In this document: in pieces, positions 1-6,854 of the stretch
How the letters are laid out: each line of letters starts with the position of its first letter
Position numbering within the stretch: position 1 is the first letter of the stretch
From: Actinomycetes bacterium
GTDB lineage: Bacteria; Actinomycetota; Acidimicrobiia; Spongiisociales; UBA5794
Direction of reading: 5' to 3'
Length of the DNA stretch: 12,648 nt
Assembly (NCBI GenBank): GCA_023336875.1
Contig: JAMBLH010000175.1
Location: forward strand, 1 to 12,648
The notes under the pieces: generated by a model
The model's database searches: none
Seen by the model: only the letters and a program-made list of their open reading frames with translations
What the model was told of the DNA's origin: nothing
Position numbers and translations under genes: made by a program

Positions 1-240
1 GTGACCTCAGCAGCTATGACGATTTGGTCTTCGGTGACGGCTGCTTGTGCGTTGTATCCCCAGATGAACCGGTGACGGGTTTTAAGGGTGCGGCTATCGG
101 GGTCGGTGACGTTGATTCTGCGGGTCCGGGCCACACTCGCGTGTTTCGTCGTTGCGGGATCTGCCGGTCGGCCGGGGAGCTTGTGACGTAACTCTGCCTC
201 TCTTACTGTGCGGGCTGTGTGATCCGAGTCGCCACTGCGA
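1..240 (-). pseudogene. IS1182-type transposase fragment, 5'-truncated and cut by the window edge
   Basis: Translating the minus strand in the frame whose codons end at position 3 gives an uninterrupted peptide containing NVTDPDSRTLKTRH, then FIWGYNAQAAVTEDQIVIAA, then EVT at the window edge. The 'TDPDSR..KT....GYNAQAAV.ED' pattern is typical of the middle of IS1182-like (IS4-superfamily) DDE transposases. The frame is open only back to a TGA at 264-266. No start codon or N-terminal half is present, and the permease gene begins its 3' end at 277, so the 5' part of the transposase is lost. The piece upstream of the motif (AELRHKLPGRPADP) is compatible with the linker before it. It is probably a relic, but the part beyond the edge could not be seen. 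Confidence 0.7.
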
Positions 241-249
241 TGATGCCAA

Positions 250-275
250 CCTGCCGGTACGCCTCAGGGCGCAGG
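250..275 (-). terminator. Weak hairpin just after the ABC operon
   Basis: Read on the minus strand, immediately after the TGA of the last permease, the sequence can fold as CCTG-CGCC-ctga-GGCG-(5 nt)-CAGG. There is no run of T after the stem, so it is not a textbook intrinsic terminator. It lies where an operon end would need one. Confidence 0.25.
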
Positions 276-276
276 G

Positions 277-1071
277 TCACAGCTCGAGACGTTGATAGAT
301 CAGTGCTGCCGCGGCGATGAACGCGGTGGTGGCAACAATCGTCCACATCACGGCGCTTGTCGCGATGAGGGGATCCCCGTAGACATACTGGACCACCGGG
401 AGCCACTGGTTGGGCTCGGCGCCGATCAATCCCGACGGCGTGAACCGGTACCAGTCATCCCACGGTACGAGCAAAGGAACCCGCATGACCACCCAAACGA
501 GAAGTGCAATCAGGGCGACCACGCCTCGGCGACGGATCAGTGTTCCGAGAAACCCGGTCAGCGCGACGAAGAACGCAACTGCAAGAGATACAAGGAGAAG
601 CGTGGCGATGAACCGGCCCAATGGCGGCGCTTCGGGGATGACGAATCGATATGGTTGCACCTTCGGTAGCCACCAGTAGGCGAACAGGCCGGGGATGAAG
701 ATGGCGATCGTCGACAGTGCAGCCCAGAGCGCGGCGAGCTTCCCGATGACATATCCCGACCTGGGGACTGGCTTCGACACGGTCCAGGCGGCGATGCCGC
801 TGTGGTACTCACCGGTGACCATTGCCTCCGTGAGCACGATCGCTGCGAGGATCGGGAATATGGCCAGCATGCCGACCAGTGATTCGAACCCGAGGCCGCC
901 GAAGGGCATATTCTGCGTCACGACGGTGTAGTAGAGCCATCCGTCGATGAGCAGCAGCCAGAAGACGATATGGATCAACCCCCGTCGTCCGAGCCAGCGG
1001 CTCGACTCGTTGCGGAACACCCCCCACGATCCGTTGATGGCGACAGTGCTCTTGTAGGTCTCAGTCACCAT
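277..1071 (-). CDS. ABC-2 type exporter permease, module 2
   Basis: Integral membrane subunit of an ABC exporter (ABC-2 fold), about 264 residues with about six hydrophobic segments. An N-terminal cytoplasmic stretch with RNESSRWLGRRG precedes the first membrane helix. A conserved 'LTEAMVTGEYHSGIAAWTVS' patch follows helix 2, the usual place of the coupling region in this family. The ATG at 1071 is chosen over the upstream in-frame ATG at 1092 because GGGAG lies 6 nt before it (1078-1082). The start overlaps the 3' end of the preceding ATPase gene by 11 bp, so translational coupling is expected. It should form the membrane channel for the ATPase encoded at 1061-2014. The substrate cannot be read from the sequence. 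It is the last gene of the operon. Confidence 0.85.
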   Translation of the reverse strand: MVTETYKSTVAINGSWGVFRNESSRWLGRRGLIHIVFWLLLIDGWLYYTVVTQNMPFGGLGFESLVGMLAIFPILAAIVLTEAMVTGEYHSGIAAWTVSKPVPRSGYVIGKLAALWAALSTIAIFIPGLFAYWWLPKVQPYRFVIPEAPPLGRFIATLLLVSLAVAFFVALTGFLGTLIRRRGVVALIALLVWVVMRVPLLVPWDDWYRFTPSGLIGAEPNQWLPVVQYVYGDPLIATSAVMWTIVATTAFIAAAALIYQRLEL

Positions 1072-2014
1072 TGTCTGCTCCCATGACCTCAAGGTAAGCC
1101 TCTTCGAGGCCCCGGTCGCTCAGGTGGAACGCGATGATGTCGCAGCGATCGTCGAGGAGGAGCGTCGGAACGAGTCGATCGGTAGCGGTGGCTTCGTCGC
1201 TGACGTGAACCCGCCACTGCTCGAACTCGCCCTTGTCCTGCGTGTCGACGGCGATCACCCATGGTTCCGCGCTGACCCTGGCCAGCGTCCCGCTTGTGTC
1301 GCCGCGCAGATGCACCGTGTAATCAAGATCGGATACCGCAAGGATCGAATCGAGAGGTCCATGTGCGACCGCTTTCCCGGCGTTGATCATCACGACCGTG
1401 TCGCTGACGCGCTCGGCATCGTCGAGGATGTGTGTGGAGTAGAACACGGTGGTGTCTCCGCCGATTTCGGCGATGAGATCGAGCATGTCACGACGTCCTA
1501 TTGGGTCAAGTCCTGCTGAGGGCTCGTCCATCATCACGATGTCCGGGTTCGCGATGAGCGCCTGGGCAACGCCGACGCGTTGACGTTCACCTCCTGAGAG
1601 GCCGCGTACGCGGCGGCCTGCCTTGTCAGCCATGCCGACCCGTTCGAGAAGGTCGTCGACATGTCGTCGCAGCGCCCGACCGCTGGGATGTCCTGGATAC
1701 AGGCGAGCGACGTACGAGACCACCCCGCTCACCGTCTGGTTCCGGGGGAACACCGGGTCCTGGGGCAGGTAGCCGATCCGGCTCCGAGCCACCAGACCGT
1801 GGCTGCGGACATCGTGGCCAAGGACTGCTGCATACCCGGAGGACGGCTGGATCAGGCCCATGAGGATCTTCATGGTTGATGTCTTGCCTGCCCCGTTTGG
1901 TCCGAGAAAGGCACAGATCGAACCCTGGGCAACCTCAAGGTCGAGTCCTCGCAACGCGTCAACTTTGCCGTACTGCTTGGAGAGCTGCCGAATCTCGATC
2001 GCTGGAGCAGTCAT
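1061..2014 (-). CDS. ABC exporter ATPase, module 2
   Basis: Nucleotide-binding subunit of about 317 residues that powers the paired ABC-2 permease from the cytoplasmic face. Visible motifs in order are Walker A GPNGAGKTS near residue 40, the Q-loop region GYLPQDP, the signature LSGGERQR, Walker B IVMMDEP with the D-loop SAGLDP, and the H-loop in YSTHIL. A C-terminal domain of about 90 residues follows the ATPase core and resembles that of the other ATPase in this operon. The ATG at 2014 is chosen because GGAGGG sits 7 nt upstream (2022-2027). It also overlaps the stop of the preceding permease in an ATGA junction of 4 bp. The longer open frame reaching 2359 runs through that permease gene and is a shadow. 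Confidence 0.92.
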   Translation of the reverse strand: MTAPAIEIRQLSKQYGKVDALRGLDLEVAQGSICAFLGPNGAGKTSTMKILMGLIQPSSGYAAVLGHDVRSHGLVARSRIGYLPQDPVFPRNQTVSGVVSYVARLYPGHPSGRALRRHVDDLLERVGMADKAGRRVRGLSGGERQRVGVAQALIANPDIVMMDEPSAGLDPIGRRDMLDLIAEIGGDTTVFYSTHILDDAERVSDTVVMINAGKAVAHGPLDSILAVSDLDYTVHLRGDTSGTLARVSAEPWVIAVDTQDKGEFEQWRVHVSDEATATDRLVPTLLLDDRCDIIAFHLSDRGLEEAYLEVMGADNGD

Positions 2015-2850
2015 GGCAGTTCCCTCCGGTTGAACCGCCACACGGCAAGCAGCAGCACCAACATTGTCCAAACGATTGTCGCTGCAATCGGTAGTGCGAA
2101 GACCGCTTCGTTGCCTTGGGCAACGTCCGCGATGGCGACGATCAGCGCGGACGGTGAAGCCGCCGAGAAGGATCCGGCGAGCGCCATAGCGCCGAACAAC
2201 CCGATGACGGCCAGACCGAGACCGAACACGGCGGTCCGCGAGCGGAGTGTGGCGCCCAACAGGATCATCACAGCCGCGACGAATACGAGCAACATGGAAA
2301 GCGCTGCGAGCATGCCGAGATACGTGCCAAGATCGGGCAGGGTCGTGTAGGCGCCCCACATTCCGATCGGAGCCGACAACACTTCTCTGAGTTCAGACAC
2401 ACGAAACTCGGTGATACCTGCCTTGGCGGCATTGGAGAGGAGTGGGTAGATGGGAATTCCGGCGGCGAAGACGGTCACAGTGATACCGGTGGCAGCTGCT
2501 AGGAGTTTGGAGATGACCACTGCGGGGCGACCATTCGGCATACCCACGAGCCAGGATGCTGTACCGCGTTCGATCTCACCCAGCACGGAGCCCTCGGTGA
2601 GAGAAACCGTCGACAGCAGAAGCACCGCGATCCACAGACCAATGAAGGGGTAGAACAGGACTCCGAGTTGGTTAATGCCGCTGATCTGCCAAGGCACATA
2701 GATGAGAGCGAACACCCCATAGCTCGCAACAGTGAGAACCAAGGATCGCCATGGGAGCCACGTTCGGAGCTCAACCCTGAGTAGACCACCGAATCCCCGA
2801 AGGGGGTGGGCAGTCTCGATACGTTGCAGCGTCACCGCGTCAGTCGTCAT
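2011..2850 (-). CDS. ABC-2 type exporter permease, module 1
   Basis: Membrane subunit of about 279 residues and about six transmembrane segments. It has the same general layout as the permease at 277-1071, including a 'LTEGSVLGEIERGTASWLVG' patch after helix 2 that aligns with the equivalent patch of that protein. This indicates paralogy. The ATG at 2850 is preferred over the TTG at 2862 because GAGGAG lies 4 nt before it (2855-2860), so the TTG would lie within the ribosome-binding region. The start overlaps the upstream ATPase gene by 11 bp and the stop overlaps the next ATPase by 4 bp. Together with the ATPase at 2840-3778 it should form one exporter, or half of a heteromeric exporter with module 2. 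Confidence 0.85.
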   Translation of the reverse strand: MTTDAVTLQRIETAHPLRGFGGLLRVELRTWLPWRSLVLTVASYGVFALIYVPWQISGINQLGVLFYPFIGLWIAVLLLSTVSLTEGSVLGEIERGTASWLVGMPNGRPAVVISKLLAAATGITVTVFAAGIPIYPLLSNAAKAGITEFRVSELREVLSAPIGMWGAYTTLPDLGTYLGMLAALSMLLVFVAAVMILLGATLRSRTAVFGLGLAVIGLFGAMALAGSFSAASPSALIVAIADVAQGNEAVFALPIAATIVWTMLVLLLAVWRFNRRELP

Positions 2851-3778
2851 TCGTCTCCTCAACGAGGTCGAGGTAGATGTCCTCCAGATTGCGCTGCAGC
2901 GGGCGCAACTCGGTCACGCGTGTCCCGTTGCCGGAAGCAAGGGCGCGAAGGAGGCCGTGTTCGGCGGAAGTGCGATCGCCCGTTTCGACCTCCCACGTGC
3001 CGGAGCCTGTGGATCGGGTTGTCTGCACCCAAGGTTCGTTCCCGAGACGATCGATGACAGCGCCACCGTCACCGTCGAGTGCAACAGCGTAGGTAGCGGT
3101 TGCTCCGCCTAGGAACAAGTTCATCGGCCCCTGGTCGACGACCATACCGTGATCGACGATCACGACGTGGTCGGCGACGCGCTGAACGTCGTCGAGGATG
3201 TGGCTCGAATAGAAGACCGTCATCTGTCCCCTCAGGTCGCTCAGCAGATCCAGTACCTCGCGGCGCCCCTCAGGGTCCAGACCGACAAACGGCTCATCGA
3301 GGATGAGCAGATCAGGGTCTCCGATCACTGCCTGGCCTATGCCGAGACGTCTGAGCTCACCGCCGGATAGGTTCTTCACCTGTCGATCGGCCCGGTTGTC
3401 GAGACCGACCAGATCCAGGATCTCGTCGATCCTTGTCCTGATCTGTGACGCGGGTCCGGACAGGTAGCATTTGGCGGCAAATCGCAGCACATCACGCACC
3501 TCGGCCCGAGGGAAGAACGACGGATGTTGGGGGAGGTAACCGATACGCGATCGGGTGCCGAGTTCGTTGTTGCCGATGTCGTTGCCGAGTATCGCTGCCC
3601 AACCTTCCGATGGGCGACTGAGACCCATGAGAATCCTGATCGTCGTTGTTTTTCCTGCTCCGTTCGGTCCCAGAAATCCACAGATCGAGCCCTTGGGGAC
3701 CGCGAGATCGAGACCGCGTAGTGCCTCAACCTTGCGATATCGTTTCTTTAGGCCGCGGGTGTCGATGGCGTCGGTCAC
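2840..3778 (-). CDS. ABC exporter ATPase, module 1
   Basis: Nucleotide-binding subunit of about 312 residues. Motifs in order are Walker A GPNGAGKTT, the Q-loop region GYLPQHP, a slightly divergent signature LSGGELRR, Walker B LLILDEP with D-loop VGLDP, and the H-loop in YSSHIL. A C-terminal extension of about 90 residues ends NLEDIYLDLVEE, parallel to GLEEAYLEVMG in the second ATPase. Translation most likely starts at the GTG at 3778: GGAGG lies 7 nt before it (3786-3790) and the start overlaps the lipoprotein stop as GTGA (4 bp). This direct coupling to a lipoprotein gene suggests that the lipoprotein and exporter work together. The longer open frame to 3961 lies inside the lipoprotein gene and is not used. 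Confidence 0.92.
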   Translation of the reverse strand: MTDAIDTRGLKKRYRKVEALRGLDLAVPKGSICGFLGPNGAGKTTTIRILMGLSRPSEGWAAILGNDIGNNELGTRSRIGYLPQHPSFFPRAEVRDVLRFAAKCYLSGPASQIRTRIDEILDLVGLDNRADRQVKNLSGGELRRLGIGQAVIGDPDLLILDEPFVGLDPEGRREVLDLLSDLRGQMTVFYSSHILDDVQRVADHVVIVDHGMVVDQGPMNLFLGGATATYAVALDGDGGAVIDRLGNEPWVQTTRSTGSGTWEVETGDRTSAEHGLLRALASGNGTRVTELRPLQRNLEDIYLDLVEETNDD

Positions 3779-5892
3779 GGGCAGGCCTCCAACTCGGGCA
3801 TCTCGACGATGGTGGCGCCGTCGACCTCGACAGCAAGGAATGCGCAGCGCCGCTGCATCTCTTCCTCTGACTGCGGGTTCTCGTTCTCGCATGTCTCTTC
3901 GAAGCGCAGGTCGTAGGCGCCGTCCGGCAAAGGAATCGGATCTGGGAGATCGGCATCCCAAGCCCTATCGAGGGAGTTGTTGGGTCCGATCCCTGTGCTA
4001 CGGCCGCTAGAAGGTGGCACCGATAAGAACGGTATGAGTCCCGGTGAATTGGACCGCTGTCTCTGGGTCTCGTCCTCGATGAAGTTGGGGTCGGCTCCAC
4101 TGAAGGTGAACATGCCGGATGGCCACACCTTGCCGAGAGCGACATTGTTCAGCGATGTTCCGGCCGGAAGTGCTACGCCATCAAGTCGACACCAATCCCA
4201 CTCTTGAGGGGCGAGGGCGCTGTTGATTCGTACTTGCAACGTCCCGCCGTCTGCCACGGTCGATGGCGCCCTCCTGGCGATCTCCTCGGGTCGACCGAGT
4301 GGCACGAGTTCGCACGGTTCGAGTTCCGGGAGATCGACGACTGTGTCCCCATCGACGGTTACGGGGATTTGTATGCAGTACTCCGGCGCGGCGAAGTAGA
4401 TGCCGTAGCTGCCGGGATCACCGTCGTAGGCGCCGACGAACAGCTCATAGCCGCCACCCGGGACCAGTGCTGGTTCGGTCTCATGGTGCATCGAGTTGCA
4501 GACTTGCTGATCCGCGTACTCAGCGTCTGTGCCGGGAAACGAAGCTATCGGTTGGAGTGCACGGTCGAAGTCTTCCGTCCATCCCTGCTCAAAGCCCTGG
4601 CGTTGTTCTTCTTCCCCCTCGGCTTCGCGCGCTTCCTCCTCTCTCTGCTGTTCGTGTTCTTGCTGCATGTTGAACAGCTCTTCTTCGCGCGCCCTCTGTC
4701 GCTCCTCCTCTTCCTCCTCCAATGCTTGGCGCGCATCCTCGCCGCCTTGCTCTATCCCTTCTTCCAGTGCCCTTCGTGCCTCCTCAGCCTCCTGCTCCAT
4801 CTCGAGGTCCATTCGCTCTTCCCGTGTCCTTCGCGCCTCCTCAGACTTGAGCCGTTCCTGCTCCCTCAGGCGTTCCTGCTCCTCCAGGCGTTCCTGCTCC
4901 CCCGACCATTCGCCGAAGTCCGCGATCTCAGTGCAAGTCCCTGCCACGTAGTCGCCGGCGGATCTCGCCATGGCAAAGTCGGCCCCCGGAGGTAGCAATG
5001 CCATGAGCAGCATTCGGTTGGTGAGGTACGGGTGCGGCAGGACTTGGATATGTACCGATCCTGGACCACCGGACGCCCCCTGTGCTATCGAGGCCGGGTC
5101 CGAATTGGCTTCGACCCACACCGAGATCATCTCCTTTGCGTATTGAAGCGCCTCGTCTGCCTCGTCTCGTGTCAGTCCGACGAACTGCTCGAAGACTGCC
5201 TCCCCTTCTTCGCCGGGTGGCATTTCGTGGGGGTTGAAATCGAAGCTGCGCGCGAGTTCGAAATATCCGCTTTGGTATCTCAAGGCAGTGTCCCAGTAGC
5301 TAGAGATCTCGGCAGGGACGAGTCGTGTGCCCACCACCAGGGCAGCCTCATACCTGTCTATGTTGCGGCCTAGTTCTCGCCAGTAGCTGTCGTCGTGGAT
5401 CTGAAGTATCTGCTCGAGTTCTCCCCACCTCGAGGCGAAGTCGCCGCACTCATCGATGGACCAATCATCGATGAAAGCGATCGCTGTCTCGGTTTTGGCA
5501 ACTGCTGCTTCCGGCCCAGCTGCGCCGAACGCCATCGTCAGGTGGACAGGTCGGATGGTGCCCTCGGCATACCCTGTCACGAACAGGAGGTTCCTTGCCG
5601 CTTCAACCGTCGCGTATGCCTGGTTCCACTCTGGGCGTACCTCGCGGGGTACCAGTGTGTCGACATCGGTCATGAAGCGCGCGAGAGCGAGGTCCTGCTC
5701 TTGGTATGTGATCGTTGTTTCGCCGTTGAGAAGGGCCAGTATCTTCTCTCGGGCGTCGGGCCAGACGCGGCAGAAGACAGCGGCGTTACCTGGGGACTCT
5801 GATGCAATATTTGCGTCAGGACCGGCGCCCTCCACATCTACGCATGCGGTCAGAGCGACAGCCGCGACGGTGATGGCAACCCCCAGTCGCAT
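3775..5892 (-). CDS. Large multidomain lipoprotein with charged helical rod, first gene of the ABC operon
   Basis: A 705-residue lipoprotein of unrecognised family. A signal peptide ends in lipobox LTAC with Cys17 as the probable lipid anchor. Residues 40-150 and about 155-270 look like two copies of one helical unit, sharing LVPREVRPEW and LVPAEISSYW. Residues 331-436 are almost entirely Glu, Arg, Gln, Ala and Leu and should form a coiled coil or single alpha-helix. The C-terminal region contains two related segments ending TVVDLPELEPC (517-527) and TIVEMPELEAC (694-704), each after a 'GxYxLxF/V' strand. The ATG at 5892 is preferred to the GTG at 5901, because AAGGTGG (5898-5904) overlaps that GTG and is 5 nt before the ATG. 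It overlaps the first ATPase gene by 4 bp. A role as extracytoplasmic partner, receptor or substrate holder of the exporters is inference from context. Confidence 0.85.
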   Translation of the reverse strand: MRLGVAITVAAVALTACVDVEGAGPDANIASESPGNAAVFCRVWPDAREKILALLNGETTITYQEQDLALARFMTDVDTLVPREVRPEWNQAYATVEAARNLLFVTGYAEGTIRPVHLTMAFGAAGPEAAVAKTETAIAFIDDWSIDECGDFASRWGELEQILQIHDDSYWRELGRNIDRYEAALVVGTRLVPAEISSYWDTALRYQSGYFELARSFDFNPHEMPPGEEGEAVFEQFVGLTRDEADEALQYAKEMISVWVEANSDPASIAQGASGGPGSVHIQVLPHPYLTNRMLLMALLPPGADFAMARSAGDYVAGTCTEIADFGEWSGEQERLEEQERLREQERLKSEEARRTREERMDLEMEQEAEEARRALEEGIEQGGEDARQALEEEEEERQRAREEELFNMQQEHEQQREEEAREAEGEEEQRQGFEQGWTEDFDRALQPIASFPGTDAEYADQQVCNSMHHETEPALVPGGGYELFVGAYDGDPGSYGIYFAAPEYCIQIPVTVDGDTVVDLPELEPCELVPLGRPEEIARRAPSTVADGGTLQVRINSALAPQEWDWCRLDGVALPAGTSLNNVALGKVWPSGMFTFSGADPNFIEDETQRQRSNSPGLIPFLSVPPSSGRSTGIGPNNSLDRAWDADLPDPIPLPDGAYDLRFEETCENENPQSEEEMQRRCAFLAVEVDGATIVEMPELEACP
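4853..4906 (-). repeat. Three tandem 18-bp units inside the lipoprotein rod
   Basis: On the plus strand, CGTTCCTGCTCC recurs at 4853, 4871 and 4889. The 18-bp units differ only in their last six bases. They encode a repeated EQERL hexad (EEQERL, REQERL) at the start of the charged rod, so the rod may have grown or shrunk by slippage. Confidence 0.85.
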
Positions 5893-5934
5893 AGTCGCCA
5901 CCTTACCAGTTGTCGAGATCGCTTTCTTGTCGAT

Positions 5935-6180
5935 GCCGATCGTCCGATAGCAACGGTTGCCCTCGTCTACCTGGTGGGTTCTGCATTAGCGACCGCGGTG
6001 CCAACACCCGGAGGGCTCGGCGCAACCCAAGCAGCACTCATCGCCGGCTACACGGCAATCGGAATCGCAGGCTCCACAGCATTCGCAGCAGTGATGCTCT
6101 TGAGACTGATCACCTTCTGGCTCCCGATCCTTCCCGGCTGGTTTGCACTCATCAACCTGCAACGTACCGGCCGCCTATGA
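5935..6180 (+). pseudogene. 3' remnant of a flippase-like LPG-synthase TM (UPF0104) gene
   Basis: The plus frame ending at the TGA at 6178-6180 encodes a membrane-protein C-terminus: a hydrophobic segment with VALVYLVGSALA, then TAVPTPGGLGATQAALIAG, then LLRLITFWLPILPGWFAL. 'PTPGGLG..(E/Q)AAL' and 'R..TFWLP...G' are hallmarks of the last part of the lysylphosphatidylglycerol synthetase TM family (YbhN/AglD-like). The family is about 300 residues or longer; only about 80 remain. Upstream of about 5935 the similarity stops, the frame has no suitable start, and the lipoprotein gene begins on the other strand. The 5' part was therefore removed, probably when the ABC-lipoprotein operon was placed beside it. 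A GTG at 5974 could start a short peptide, but function is unlikely. Confidence 0.75.
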
Positions 6181-6378
6181 CCCCCAGCCTGGGACCAGAG
6201 AAATATGTGACCGAGCCGGTTAACCGGAAAGAATCGCTTTCCAAGAGCAAGGAAGACGACAGACCGAAAAACAACGACGGCCACCGTGTGGCGCTACAGA
6301 TCTGACCGTCGTGAGCAAGAAGCGAGAACGATGCCAGAAGACACACCGAAGACGGGTTGACGTTGTGCTACAGGATTG
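6181..6378. other. Non-coding stretch with palindromes
   Basis: I see no convincing gene. It holds a perfect 12-bp palindrome CCGGTTAACCGG (6216-6227), a partly overlapping hairpin GGAAAG-aatcg-CTTTCC (6226-6242), and a longer imperfect stem around 6273-6310 (ACGACGG pairing with CCGTCGT). No T-run follows any of them. Confidence 0.6.
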
Positions 6379-6732
6379 ATGAAACCGAGCTGCCATCGGG
6401 CACCCCCTGGGCCGACACTGAGTGAATCCGACGGTGATCGGGACGCGCTTTCAGATCTTGTCGTCAGCCCACACAACACTGAAGAAGCCGATAACAGCGG
6501 AGCAATCTGGTTCACTCGTGTCGACGTCGACTTCAGCGATCCCAACATCCGCGGGGCTAGCGGCTCGGTCTTCCACGCCGGTACAGATGAGGACCGCGAG
6601 GACTTTCTTCGCTGGATCGAGTCAGGAATGACAAACCACGACGCTACGCAGAAGCTCGCACTGCGAATTGCGCGAGAATCGCAACGAGTCATCGAGTGGT
6701 TCCCTGGAGGATCTCGGAGTTCGTCTACCTGA
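6379..6732 (+). CDS. Doubtful small hypothetical protein, possibly a gene fragment
   Basis: Open frame of 117 residues starting ATG at 6379, with only a weak AGGA three bases before TTGATG. I recognise no family. The first 15 residues look non-coding (CHRAPPGPTL). From about residue 20 onward the composition is protein-like, with ATQKLALRIARESQRVIEW near the end suggesting an amphipathic helix. The frame stops at 6730-6732, while the +2 frame continues with LEDLGVRLPEVRNQVFASV up to the IS30 edge, so a frameshifted longer gene is possible. Neither start nor frame is well supported. It may be a remnant of a gene broken by the insertion. Confidence 0.35.
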   Translation: MKPSCHRAPPGPTLSESDGDRDALSDLVVSPHNTEEADNSGAIWFTRVDVDFSDPNIRGASGSVFHAGTDEDREDFLRWIESGMTNHDATQKLALRIARESQRVIEWFPGGSRSSST

Positions 6733-6854
6733 GGTCCGCAACCAGGTGTTCGCATCTGTTCGGGGTCTCAAGGAACAGCAAATCGGGAATGGAGACTGGG
6801 CGCTCAGATCAGTCGTGGGCACGGACTACCGGGGGCGCATATGTGCTGCGAGTT

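Noticed and set aside
203..406. Short minus-strand open frame overlapping the end of permease 2
   Set aside because: It overlaps the permease coding sequence in another frame and does not carry the transposase motifs, which are in a different frame.
2732..3112. Plus-strand open frame over the first permease and ATPase
   Set aside because: It lies antisense to two well-supported genes and has no family features.
4853..4906. Tandem 18-bp units as a CRISPR or regulatory array
   Set aside because: There are no spacers, and the units encode an in-frame hexad of the lipoprotein rod.
4204..4995. Plus-strand open frame of 263 residues opposite the lipoprotein
   Set aside because: It is the mirror of the Glu/Arg-rich rod: its Leu/Phe/Ser-rich composition comes from the antisense of that rod, and the minus-strand gene has a signal peptide and good overlaps.
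6294..6755. Minus-strand open frame of 153 residues
   Set aside because: Ser/Arg-rich with no motif, and it is antisense to the slightly more protein-like plus frame. Neither is strong.
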